From assembly GCF_003344785.1 (NCBI RefSeq), contig NZ_QPMK01000003.1, positions 499,160 through 563,159 of the forward strand: a stretch of 64,000 nucleotides of DNA. The letters run 5' to 3'. The notes beneath the pieces were generated by a model that saw nothing but the letters and a program-made list of their open reading frames with translations, was not told the origin of the DNA and ran no database searches. The DNA comes from Thalassococcus profundi. GTDB lineage: Bacteria > Pseudomonadota > Alphaproteobacteria > Rhodobacterales > Rhodobacteraceae. The position numbers were made by a program, and so were the translations under genes. Below are positions 56,174 through 64,000 of the stretch, one piece after another; position 1 is the stretch's first letter, and every line of letters starts with the position of its first letter.

Positions 56174-56197
56174 AAAAAGGCCGCCCGGAGGCGGCCT
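56174..56197 (-). terminator. intrinsic terminator of the bactofilin transcript
   Basis: On the minus strand AGGCCGCC (56197-56190) pairs with GGCGGCCT (56185-56178) around a 4-nt loop and runs into TTTTT. It lies 26 bp past the bactofilin stop. Confidence 0.85.
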
Positions 56198-56222
56198 CGA
56201 TATCGTTCGGATCAGGACGGGC

Positions 56223-56756
56223 TCAGCTGTTGCTGGCCTGCGGCTTGGCCGGAGCTGCTGCCGCTTGGCCGCCGCCCTGCTGCTGCTGGGGCGCGCCCGC
56301 GGGCGCCTTGCCTTTCGGCGACAGCGGATCGTCCTGGCGCTGCACGGAACCTTCGAAATGCGCGCCGCTCTCGATGGCGATGGTCTTGTGGATGATGTCG
56401 CCCTCGACCCGCGCGGTGGCGGTGAGGCGGACCTTGAGACCGCGGACCCGGCCCACAATGCGGCCGTTGATCACCACGTCGTCGGCAACCACTTCGCCCT
56501 TGATCGTGGCGCTTTCGCCGATGGTCAGCAGGTGCGCGCGAATGTCACCCTCGACGGTGCCCTCGACCTGGATGTCGCCGGTGGTCTTGAGGTTGCCGGT
56601 GATGTGCAGATCGTTGGACAGAACCGATGCGGGCGGTTTTGCCTTGGGTGCGGAGGCCTTGAAGTCCTGCGGGGCAGGGCGCGGCATCTCGGGCGCGGCC
56701 GGCTTCGGATCTTCCGCCTTCGGTCCGGGCTCGTTGATCTTGCTTTTAGAAAACAT
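56223..56756 (-). CDS. bactofilin (polymer-forming cytoskeletal protein)
   Basis: 177 residues. The bactofilin beta-helix spans about 45-135 (SVLSNDLHITGNLKTTGDIQVEGTVEGDIRAHLLTIGESATIKGEVVADDVVINGRIVGRVRG...), flanked by Pro/Lys-rich and Ala/Gln-rich disordered tails. It self-assembles without nucleotide near the membrane and scaffolds cell-wall enzymes. The start overlaps the M23 peptidase gene by 11 bp, a conserved bactofilin-M23 pairing. A terminator follows. Confidence 0.93.
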   Translation of the reverse strand: MFSKSKINEPGPKAEDPKPAAPEMPRPAPQDFKASAPKAKPPASVLSNDLHITGNLKTTGDIQVEGTVEGDIRAHLLTIGESATIKGEVVADDVVINGRIVGRVRGLKVRLTATARVEGDIIHKTIAIESGAHFEGSVQRQDDPLSPKGKAPAGAPQQQQGGGQAAAAPAKPQASNS

Positions 56757-58056
56757 CGTTTGCAGCCTTGATATAGATCATGGGGTTTACAGCCTCACCG
56801 CCCACGCGCACTTCGTAGTGCAGATGCGTGCCGGTCGACCGTCCTGTATTTCCCATATCACCTATGTGCTGCCCGCGCGAGACCCTTTGGCCGACCTTCA
56901 CGTGGATTTTCGACTGGTGCGCGTAGCGGGTTTCGATGCCGAATTCGTGCTGGATCTTCACCAGCCGGCCATAGCCCGACTGCCACCCGGCATGGACGAC
57001 GACGCCGTCGGCGGTGGAGTAGATCGGGGTGCCGTGCGGTGCGGCGAAATCCGTTCCCGCATGCAGGCGGCCCCAGCGGTAGCCGAAGCCAGAGGTAAAG
57101 CGGAAGGCATCCTTGAGCGGCGAGGCGAAGGGCGCCTTCTGAGCCGCGATGCGGTAGAGGTTCAGTCGGTCCATCTCGCCCAGGATGCGGTTGGCGCGCA
57201 GGGTGTCGCCGGAGGGCTCTTCGCCGCGGGTGGACAGCGACAGAGGGGTGAGCGGGCCGCCCTGGCCGGAATAGCCGCGGCGCACCTGGCTGAGGATGCG
57301 GTCGGGGTCCATGCCCGCGGCTTCGAACATCTTGTCGAGCGGTTTGACCGACACGGTCATCGCCTCTTCGAGCTGCCGGAAGATGGTGTCGTTCTTTTCT
57401 TCCATCAGGCGAAGCTCGGAGGCCATCTCGTCGGCGCGCAGCAGCGCGTCCTGGGCATCGGCGACCACCTGGTCGCGCTCTGCCGCGGTCCGGGCCAGCG
57501 CCGCGTTGAGGAATTCCAGCGTGGCATCGTCGCCGCCGCCCGACGCGATGGCATCGGGATCGCCATCGATCTGCGCCTGCAGGCTGGCCAGCTTGGCGCT
57601 GACTTCCTCGCGGCGTTTCATGGTGTCCCGCAGGGTGGCCTGGATCACCTCGATGCCGGTCTCGATCTCGCGCCGGCGGGTTTCGGAGTCGAGCAGCTGG
57701 GACTGCATGATCGACACCTGTTCCAGCGCGGTGTTGAACCGCTCCTGCGCCGACTGCGCCTCGGCGGCGCGGGCGTCACGTTCGCGGCTGAGGTCGTTGA
57801 GCCGCATCTGGTAGGTCATCTGATCGCGTTTGGCCTGTTCGCGGAAGTTGCCGGCACCGATGCTGTCCATCAGCAGGATCGCCGTCGCGACGATCGTCCA
57901 GGACAGGACCAGCGCGCCGCCCACACAGGCCAGAAGCTGGGTTTCCGATTTCAGTCTGATGAACCGTGTGTCCGTGTCAGACCGCAAAAACAGTCGACGT
58001 TCGGGAAAGTAACGCTCCATGAGCGCATGTGTTTTGATCGCGAAACGCGTTCTCAC
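56746..58056 (-). CDS. membrane-anchored M23 peptidoglycan endopeptidase with coiled coil
   Basis: 436 residues: short basic cytosolic N-terminus, one membrane helix (about 41-65, LLACVGGALVLSWTIVATAILLM), a long charged coiled coil (about 70-250, DUF5930-like) and a C-terminal LytM/M23 domain. Zinc ligands are in GRLHAGTDFAAPHG (HxxxD) and THLHYEV (HxH), with catalytic His in the YAHQSKIHV region. All ligands are present, so it is likely active against peptidoglycan cross-links. It overlaps bactofilin and lies 181 bp after the DUF455 gene. Confidence 0.93.
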   Translation of the reverse strand: MRTRFAIKTHALMERYFPERRLFLRSDTDTRFIRLKSETQLLACVGGALVLSWTIVATAILLMDSIGAGNFREQAKRDQMTYQMRLNDLSRERDARAAEAQSAQERFNTALEQVSIMQSQLLDSETRRREIETGIEVIQATLRDTMKRREEVSAKLASLQAQIDGDPDAIASGGGDDATLEFLNAALARTAAERDQVVADAQDALLRADEMASELRLMEEKNDTIFRQLEEAMTVSVKPLDKMFEAAGMDPDRILSQVRRGYSGQGGPLTPLSLSTRGEEPSGDTLRANRILGEMDRLNLYRIAAQKAPFASPLKDAFRFTSGFGYRWGRLHAGTDFAAPHGTPIYSTADGVVVHAGWQSGYGRLVKIQHEFGIETRYAHQSKIHVKVGQRVSRGQHIGDMGNTGRSTGTHLHYEVRVGGEAVNPMIYIKAANDVF

Positions 58057-58237
58057 CTGTACTGTCCTCTATCCCGTCCCCAATCAGCGGCACGTGGTCC
58101 CCCAACCCAGCACCTTGGGTCAGGGACTTACCCAGACATTCGCGTTATCGCAACATTTTTGACCGTCTGATTCGTTTCTTGCGGCGCATTTGTGCTCATT
58201 TGGCAAAAATCCGCCGATCCCAAAGGCTTCCTGCTCC

Positions 58238-59047
58238 TTACTGCGGCTCGGTCAGAGGCCAGTAGAAATCCGGAGGAAGCCCTGCTTCGGCGCGCTTTTC
58301 GTCGTTGAATGGCGGTTTGAGCACACCGTGAAAATATTTTCTGACCAATTCGTGGAACACAGGCTTGGGGTCTAGGCCATCGCGGCCGCAGAGGAAATGG
58401 AACCATTTCGACCCATAGGCGACGTGCCCGACTTCCTCGGCATAGATCGATTCCAGGGCGGCGACGGCGCTGTCGGCCCCGGCCTTGCGGAAGAGGTCGA
58501 TCATGCCCGGCGTGACGTCGAGGCCGCGCGCCTCGAGCACCATGGGCACCACTGCGAGACGGCCCATGTGGTCCTCCGCCGTGTCCTCTGCCGCGCGCCA
58601 CATGCCGGCATGGGCGGGCAGCGCACCGTAGAAGCTGCCCAACTCTTCGAGGCAATCGCACATCAGGTTGAAGTGTTTCGACTCCTCGTCCGCCGCCTTG
58701 ACCCAATCGTCGTAATAGCCGGGCGGCATCGGGACATGGGCGAAGCGCGCCACCAGGTCCCAGTGCAGGTCGACGGCGTTGAGCTCGATATGCGCCACGG
58801 CGTGCAGCAGGGCGATGCGGCCCTGCGGGCTGCCCGGCTTGCGCTTGGGCACGTCGCGCGGATCCAGCAGTTCCGGTGTCTCGGGCCGGGCGGGACGGGG
58901 CGGCGGCGCGGCGGTGCCGACGGGCGGCGCATGGCCTGCGTCGCGCGCGGCGAACCACGCGGCGGCGTGGCGGCGCGACATGGCGGTCTTGTCACGCCCG
59001 TCGGCGGTCGACAGAACCTCGACCGCCATCTGGGACAGCGTCTGCAC
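58238..59047 (-). CDS. DUF455 ferritin-like protein
   Basis: 269 residues from GTG 59047 (VQTLSQMAVEVLSTADGRDKTAMSRRHAAAWFAA), 5 nt after the bcp stop. DUF455 matches MiaE-like diiron helical bundles: candidate ligands are E/H in LLHAVAHIELNAVDLHWDLV, ADEESKHFNLMCDCLEELG and YAEEVGHVAYGSKWFHFLC. It may be a diiron oxygenase; substrate unknown. A longer reading through bcp is a frame artefact. Confidence 0.85.
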   Translation of the reverse strand: MQTLSQMAVEVLSTADGRDKTAMSRRHAAAWFAARDAGHAPPVGTAAPPPRPARPETPELLDPRDVPKRKPGSPQGRIALLHAVAHIELNAVDLHWDLVARFAHVPMPPGYYDDWVKAADEESKHFNLMCDCLEELGSFYGALPAHAGMWRAAEDTAEDHMGRLAVVPMVLEARGLDVTPGMIDLFRKAGADSAVAALESIYAEEVGHVAYGSKWFHFLCGRDGLDPKPVFHELVRKYFHGVLKPPFNDEKRAEAGLPPDFYWPLTEPQ

Positions 59048-59052
59048 GGGAC

Positions 59053-59505
59053 TCAGAGCGACTTGGCGGCTTCGAGCACCTCTTCCGCGTGGCCCGGCAC
59101 CTTGACCTTGTCCCAGCGCTTCACGATGTCGCCGTGAGCGTCGATCAGCACGGTCGTGCGTTCGATCCCCATGAAGGTCTTGCCGTACATCTTCTTTTCC
59201 TTCCAGACGCCATATTCTTCGCAGACATCGCTGTTCTCGTCCGACAGCAGCGGCACGGTCAGGTCCTTCTTGGCCATGAACTTCTCGTGACTGGCGATGC
59301 TGTCCTTCGAGATGCCGTAGACCTTGACGCCGATCTCTTCGAAGGCTGGCAGCAGGTGCGTGAAGGCCTCGTTTTCCTTGGTGCAGCCCGAGGTATCGTC
59401 GCGCGGATAGAAGAACAGCACCACCGGCGACGGGCGCAGTGCCGAGAGGGTCACGTCCTCTCCGCCGGTGACGGGCAGGGTGAAATCGGGGGCGGTGTCG
59501 GTCAT
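59053..59505 (-). CDS. bcp: peroxiredoxin, Bcp/PrxQ type
   Basis: 150 residues. The peroxidatic Cys is C41 in DDTSGCTKENEAF. The usual resolving Cys five residues later (E. coli TPGCTVQAC) is absent, here Glu46; the only other Cys is C95 in DVCEEYG, which could resolve as in some atypical members, or the protein could act as 1-Cys. It reduces hydroperoxides in the cytosol. It is immediately upstream of DUF455. Confidence 0.92.
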   Translation of the reverse strand: MTDTAPDFTLPVTGGEDVTLSALRPSPVVLFFYPRDDTSGCTKENEAFTHLLPAFEEIGVKVYGISKDSIASHEKFMAKKDLTVPLLSDENSDVCEEYGVWKEKKMYGKTFMGIERTTVLIDAHGDIVKRWDKVKVPGHAEEVLEAAKSL

Positions 59506-59589
59506 GCTGGCGCTCCGTAATGCATTTTTTCCCGTATCGGTTCATAGTAGAACCGAGGCCAAGAATAAAACGAAGAGGCAGCCCGTCCA

Positions 59590-62500
59590 GTGACCGACCC
59601 TGAAAGCCGTGCCCCCATCGCGCCGCCGCGCCGCAGGCGCCGGGCGGGGCTTTGGGTTCTGCTGTGCTTCGTGCTGGTGGTGTCGGGCCTGGGGGTCGGC
59701 GTCTGGGCCGCGGTCGGCAAACCGCTGAGCGCGCCCGAGTGGCTGCGCGACAGGATCGCGGACCGGCTGGCGGCAGCGGTACCGGACCTGGCGGTCACCT
59801 TCGGAGAGCTTGGCGTGGTGGTGCAACCCGGCGGCAACGCGCGCATCCGTCTGGGCGAGGTCGATGTCGCCACCCCGGCCGGGGCGCCGGTCGCATCGCT
59901 GGAAAGCGTTGAGGTGGCGTTGTCCCTGGGCGCGCTGCTGCGCGGGCAGTTATCGCTGCGTGACGCACGGGTGGCCGGGGTGTTCCTGTCGATGCAGCGC
60001 GATGCCGACGGCCGGCTCGGGCTGGCGCTGGGGCAGGCCTTCGATCCGACGCGCGAACGCCCGGACGTGCCGACGCTGGTGGCGGGGCTCGACCGGTTGC
60101 TCACCGATCCGCGGCTTGCGGGTCTGCGCCGGATCGAGGCCGAGGCGGTCACTTTGCGCTACGACGACGACCGCGCGCGGCGTGGCTGGACAGCCGATGG
60201 CGGACAACTGCGGCTGGTGCGCGACGGGGCCACGCTGCGCTTTGACGGGACGCTGTCGGTGTTGGGCGGCGGCGGATCGGTGGCGTCGCTGGCGGTCAAT
60301 GCCGAAAGCCCGATCGGCCAGTCCTGGGTCGAGTTCGGTTTGAACCTGTCCGACCTGCCTTCGGGCGATATCGCGACGCAAAGCCCGGGCCTGTCGTGGC
60401 TGCGCGCGCTCCGGGCGCCGATCTCGGGTGCGCTGCGCGGGCGGCTCGACGCGGGTGGTGGGCTGGGTCCGCTGAACGCGACGCTTCAGATCGGCGCTGG
60501 CGTGCTGCAACCCAACCTGCGCACCAAGCCGATCCCGTTCCGCGGCGCGCGCACCTATTTCACCTACGACCCGGCGCAGGATCAGCTGCGCTTTGCCGAG
60601 ATTTCGGTGGACAGCGAGCTGGGGGCCGCCAGCGCCGAGGGCCGTGCCACGATTCAGAACGACGATGGCGGCTGGCCCGAGGCGTTGCTGGGGCAGTTCA
60701 CCCTGTCCGGCCTCACCGCCGATCCGGGCGGATTTCTGGCCCGCGACATCGACCTCGCCCGCGCCGAGATGGATTTTCGCCTGGAACTGGCGCCGTTCCG
60801 GCTGACGCTGGGCCGGCTGCGGATCGACGACCCCAGCCTGCCGGTGCACCTGAGCGGCGCGTTCACCGCCGGAGAGGCGGGCTGGCAGGTGGCGCTCGAC
60901 GGTTCGGTCGCCCGCGCCGCGCCGGACCAGATTGCGGCCTACTGGCCGCCCACGTTGTCGCCGCGGACGCGCGACTGGTTCACCCGCAACGTGCTGGGCG
61001 GAGAGGCGCGCGACGTGCAGATGGCCCTGCGCGCCGAGGAGGGCGCGCGCCCGTCGCTCTATCTCGATTTCGGGTTCCGGGACGCGCGGCTGCGCTACGC
61101 GCGGACCCTGCCGGAGGTGACAGGCGGCGCGGGACAGTTCACCCTGATCGACAACCGTCTGTCGGTGATGGTCGACGCAGGGATCGTGACCCCGCCCGAG
61201 GGTGGCGCGCTTGACATCGCGGGGTCGAGTTTTGCCATCCCCGACACCCGCCAGAAGCCCGCCACCGGAGAGCTTGCCCTGCGCGCCGCGGGGCCTGTCA
61301 CCGCGGCCCTGTCCTTTCTCGACCAGGAACCGCTGGAGATCCTCACCAAGGCCGGGCGTCCGGTGGACCTTGCCGAGGGGCGCGCCGAGGTCTCGGGCCG
61401 GCTGACCCTGCCGCTTCGCAAGGGGATACGCCTGCCGGACATGGACTTTGCCTTCGCCGGCCGGCTGCTGGACGTCTCCAGCGACACCGTCGTGCCGGGC
61501 CGCCGCCTTGCGGGCGAGAATCTGACGCTTTCGGTGACGCCGTCGCAGCTGCAGATATCGGGCCCGGTGGATTTCTCCGGCGTGCCGGTGAGCGGCAGCT
61601 GGACCCTCCCGCTGGGACAGCCGGGCGCGGGCAGCCGGGTCGACGGCACCGTGACGCTGAGCGCGCAGAGCCTTGCCGCGTTGGGGATCGCCCTGCCGCC
61701 GGGCCTGGTGTCGGGCAGCGGGCCGGCGGAGCTGACACTCGATCTGGCACGCGGGCAGGCGCCGCGCTTTGCGCTTGGCTCCGACCTTGCCGGGCTGGGT
61801 TTGTCGCTGCCGCAGATCGGCTGGCAGCTCTCCCGCGGCGCCACCGGCCGGCTCGCCGTCTCGGGCCAACTGGGGACCAACCCGCGGATCGAGGCGCTGT
61901 CGCTGAACGCGGGCGGTCTTGTCACCAGTGGCCGGGTCGACCTGGCACCCGGCGGGCGGCTGGAGCGGATCGTGCTGGACCGGGTGCGCCTGAACGGCTG
62001 GCTCGACGCGCCGGTGGTGTTGACCGGGCGCGGCCCCGGACAGGCTCCGGCGGTGGCGGTGAACGGTGGCAGCGTCGATCTGCGGCGCGCGCCCTTTGGC
62101 ACAGGCGGTGGCGGCGGCGGCGGCAACGGGACCACCGTGACCGTGGCGCTGGACCGCCTGCAGCTGTCGGATGGCATCGTCCTGCGCAACCTGCGCGGCA
62201 GGTTCGACACCCGCGGCGGGCTGCGCGGCGACTTTACCGGCAACATGACGCCCAAGGCGCCGATCCGCGGGCAGGTGCTGCCGCAGAACGGCCGCACCGC
62301 CCTGCGTCTGGCCGCCGACGAAGCCGGCCGCGTGCTCGACGCGGCGGGGCTCTTGCGCAACGTGCAGGGCGGGCGGCTGACGCTGAATCTGGTGCCCGTC
62401 GCTGGCGCACCCGGGCACTACGACGGCGCGCTGCGCGTACTGGAGCCGCGGCTGCGCGACGCACCCGCCATCGCGTCGCTGCTCGACGCGGTCAGCATCG

Positions 62501-62880
62501 TCGGGCTGATCGACCAGCTCGAAGGGCCGGGCATCTATTTTTCCGAGGTCGACGCGCGCTTCCGGCTGACACCCAGCCAGGTAATCCTGCAACGCTCCAG
62601 CGCGACGGGGCCGTCGATGGGAATCTCGATGGACGGCTATTTCAACCTCGGCACCCGGCAGCTGGACATGCAGGGGGTGGTGTCGCCGATCTACGTGCTC
62701 AACTCCATCGGCAGTTTCCTGACGCGCAAGGGCGAAGGCCTGATCGGCTTCAACTTCACCCTCGGCGGCCCGGCGTCGCGCCCGAGGGTTGCGGTCAATC
62801 CGCTTTCGGTGTTCACCCCCGGCATGTTCCGCGAGATCTTCCGCCGCCCGCCGCCGGGAAGCGCCCAACCCAGCCAATAG
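59590..62880 (+). CDS. AsmA/YhdP-family large envelope protein
   Basis: 1096 residues from GTG 59590. A basic N-terminus and single membrane anchor ([19 protein letters not shown], about 21-39) lead a long beta-rich periplasmic repeat region (DUF3971-like), and an AsmA-C-like end ([58 protein letters not shown], about 1000-1060). TamB/YhdP-type proteins form hydrophobic grooves that move phospholipids to the outer membrane. It is divergent from bcp, and queA follows 8 bp later. Confidence 0.9.
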   Translation: MTDPESRAPIAPPRRRRRAGLWVLLCFVLVVSGLGVGVWAAVGKPLSAPEWLRDRIADRLAAAVPDLAVTFGELGVVVQPGGNARIRLGEVDVATPAGAPVASLESVEVALSLGALLRGQLSLRDARVAGVFLSMQRDADGRLGLALGQAFDPTRERPDVPTLVAGLDRLLTDPRLAGLRRIEAEAVTLRYDDDRARRGWTADGGQLRLVRDGATLRFDGTLSVLGGGGSVASLAVNAESPIGQSWVEFGLNLSDLPSGDIATQSPGLSWLRALRAPISGALRGRLDAGGGLGPLNATLQIGAGVLQPNLRTKPIPFRGARTYFTYDPAQDQLRFAEISVDSELGAASAEGRATIQNDDGGWPEALLGQFTLSGLTADPGGFLARDIDLARAEMDFRLELAPFRLTLGRLRIDDPSLPVHLSGAFTAGEAGWQVALDGSVARAAPDQIAAYWPPTLSPRTRDWFTRNVLGGEARDVQMALRAEEGARPSLYLDFGFRDARLRYARTLPEVTGGAGQFTLIDNRLSVMVDAGIVTPPEGGALDIAGSSFAIPDTRQKPATGELALRAAGPVTAALSFLDQEPLEILTKAGRPVDLAEGRAEVSGRLTLPLRKGIRLPDMDFAFAGRLLDVSSDTVVPGRRLAGENLTLSVTPSQLQISGPVDFSGVPVSGSWTLPLGQPGAGSRVDGTVTLSAQSLAALGIALPPGLVSGSGPAELTLDLARGQAPRFALGSDLAGLGLSLPQIGWQLSRGATGRLAVSGQLGTNPRIEALSLNAGGLVTSGRVDLAPGGRLERIVLDRVRLNGWLDAPVVLTGRGPGQAPAVAVNGGSVDLRRAPFGTGGGGGGGNGTTVTVALDRLQLSDGIVLRNLRGRFDTRGGLRGDFTGNMTPKAPIRGQVLPQNGRTALRLAADEAGRVLDAAGLLRNVQGGRLTLNLVPVAGAPGHYDGALRVLEPRLRDAPAIASLLDAVSIVGLIDQLEGPGIYFSEVDARFRLTPSQVILQRSSATGPSMGISMDGYFNLGTRQLDMQGVVSPIYVLNSIGSFLTRKGEGLIGFNFTLGGPASRPRVAVNPLSVFTPGMFREIFRRPPPGSAQPSQ

Positions 62881-62888
62881 GCCCGCCG

Positions 62889-63938
62889 ATGAAGCTGTCC
62901 GATTTCGACTTCGACCTGCCCGAGCGGCTGATCGCCACGCGTCCCGCACGGCCGCGCTCTTCGGCGCGGCTGCTGGTGGCGCAGGGCGACCGCATCGCCG
63001 ACGCGGTGGTGCGCGACCTCGGCGACTGGCTGCGCCCCGGCGACCGCCTGGTGCTGAACGACACCAAGGTGATCCCAGCGCGGCTGAGCGGTCTGCGCCG
63101 CCGCGACGGAGCCGAAGGCCCGACCGAGGCGCGGATCGAGGTCACGCTGCTGGAGCCGCAGGCGGACGGCAGCTGGTCCGCGCTGGTCAAGCCGCTGAAG
63201 AAGGTGCGTGACGGCGAAGAGATCACGTTTTCCAGCGACTTGGCGGCGGTTCTTGAGACCCGCGACGACGGCCGCGCACGGCTGCGCTTCAACCTCGCGG
63301 GGGACGATTTCGACGCGGCGCTGGCCAAGGCGGGCGCGATGCCGCTGCCGCCCTATATCGCCGCCAAGCGCCCCGCCGACGCTCGCGATCACGAGGATTA
63401 CCAGACGGTCTGGGCCCGGAATGCCGGCGCCGTCGCCGCGCCCACGGCGTCGCTGCATTTCGACACCGACCTGCTGGACCGGCTCGCGGCGCAGGGCATC
63501 GGCTTCACCCATGTGACGCTGCACGTCGGCGCGGGGACCTTTCTGCCGGTGAAAGTCGAGGATGTGACCGCGCACCGGATGCATGCGGAATGGGGCGAAG
63601 TGTCCGCAACCGCCGCCGCCGAAATCGCCGCCACCAAGGCCGCCGGTCACCGGGTGATCCCCGTGGGCACCACCGCGCTGCGCCTGATCGAAACGGCGGC
63701 GCGCGACACCGGGGCGATCGCGCCATGGGAGGGCGAGACCGACATCTTTATCTACCCGGGGTTCGACTTCCGGGTGACCGACGCACTGATGACCAACTTC
63801 CACCTGCCGAAATCGACGCTGATGATGCTGGTCTCGGCGCTGATGGGACAGCAGCGCGTGCGCGATATCTACGCCCATGCCATCGCACGGGAGTACCGGT
63901 TCTTTTCCTACGGAGACGCCTCGCTGCTGATCCCCTGA
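62889..63938 (+). CDS. queA: tRNA preQ1(34) S-adenosylmethionine ribosyltransferase-isomerase
   Basis: 349 residues. [30 protein letters not shown] and [13 protein letters not shown] at the start, [10 protein letters not shown] near 158, [20 protein letters not shown] near 219 and [19 protein letters not shown] near 308 are canonical. It builds epoxyqueuosine in tRNA anticodons using the ribosyl part of SAM. It may be cotranscribed with the YhdP-like gene. tgt is not in the window. Confidence 0.97.
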   Translation: MKLSDFDFDLPERLIATRPARPRSSARLLVAQGDRIADAVVRDLGDWLRPGDRLVLNDTKVIPARLSGLRRRDGAEGPTEARIEVTLLEPQADGSWSALVKPLKKVRDGEEITFSSDLAAVLETRDDGRARLRFNLAGDDFDAALAKAGAMPLPPYIAAKRPADARDHEDYQTVWARNAGAVAAPTASLHFDTDLLDRLAAQGIGFTHVTLHVGAGTFLPVKVEDVTAHRMHAEWGEVSATAAAEIAATKAAGHRVIPVGTTALRLIETAARDTGAIAPWEGETDIFIYPGFDFRVTDALMTNFHLPKSTLMMLVSALMGQQRVRDIYAHAIAREYRFFSYGDASLLIP

Positions 63939-63941
63939 GGA

Positions 63942-64000
63942 TCAGACGGAGGGTTTCACCTTCTTGTACTTGGCTTCCAGCACCTTGAAATTGGCGTTGC
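63942..64000 (-). CDS. C-terminus of an unidentified protein (5' end outside window)
   Basis: A minus-strand frame open from the right edge ends at TGA 63942-63944 with NANFKVLEAKYKKVKPSV. It converges with queA (3 bp gap). Nineteen residues are too few to identify it; being a gene end rests on the tidy placement and basic C-terminal composition. Confidence 0.5.
   Translation of the reverse strand, partial: NANFKVLEAKYKKVKPSV

Noticed and set aside
59590-62949. 999-codon minus frame opposite the YhdP-like gene
   Set aside because: It is a shadow frame; the + frame has a membrane anchor and AsmA-type C-terminus.

Overview
The window is a gene-dense, GC-rich chromosomal segment of an alphaproteobacterium, most likely a marine Rhodobacterales (Roseobacter group). 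The assignment rests on gene content and order: lptF-lptG-lptD-surA-pdxA-rsmA in one run, a transmembrane coiled-coil M23 peptidase followed by bactofilin, an isolated fliG, DUF6314, DUF4167 and DUF1127 proteins, a MocR regulator divergent from DUF1127, and intergenic palindromes with CTCGAG cores. Nearly every gene looks like core chromosome. I see no phage, insertion sequence, CRISPR array, tRNA or rRNA.

Layout. 1-10 kb: a truncated crotonase, a PaaI-type thioesterase, the MocR/DUF1127 pair with a repeated operator, rplM-rpsI, a palindrome cluster, a sulfotransferase, ppk2-tetR, and metAA with a lipoprotein hydrolase. 10-20 kb: acnA, a DUF1223 thioredoxin-like protein, a lipid A type acyltransferase, fliG, an SDR, a structured intergenic stretch, an unlisted 52-residue secreted peptide, purB, DUF6314 and bioY. 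20-27 kb: mazG, then a + strand run M20 amidohydrolase - agmatinase - DUF1499 - prfA - prmC - DUF4167. 27-34.5 kb: the minus-strand envelope operon lptF-lptG-lptD-surA-pdxA-rsmA with overlapping genes. 34.6-43 kb: pepA-holC, a second palindrome cluster, an aspartic protease, MarC, an ABC-F protein flanked by an inverted pair of a 72-bp repeat, ndk, small membrane proteins and an aminotransferase. 43-53 kb: cysS with a compositionally foreign 3' third, cimA followed by a methyltransferase and a degenerate phytoene-synthase-like protein, an MFS transporter, and a CobK-like/AlkA-like/esterase run. 53-64 kb: HNH endonuclease, desaturase, EamA transporter, bcp - DUF455 - M23 - bactofilin, an AsmA/YhdP-like protein and queA.

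Several neighbours work together. LptF, LptG and LptD are parts of one lipopolysaccharide export machine, and SurA is the chaperone that helps LptD fold. PrmC methylates the GGQ glutamine of the release factor encoded just upstream. Bactofilin and the M23 peptidase probably act together in cell-wall shaping.

The most unusual signals are non-coding or mosaic rather than a new gene cassette: two clusters of CTCGAG-type palindromes between convergent genes, a modular hairpin repeat family ending in GGCAAGATGAAG, a 19-bp perfect hairpin covering the likely ribosome-binding site of the agmatinase gene, triple operator-like repeats over the mocR promoter and start codon, and the mosaic cysS. No clear new multi-gene defence or biosynthetic system is visible.
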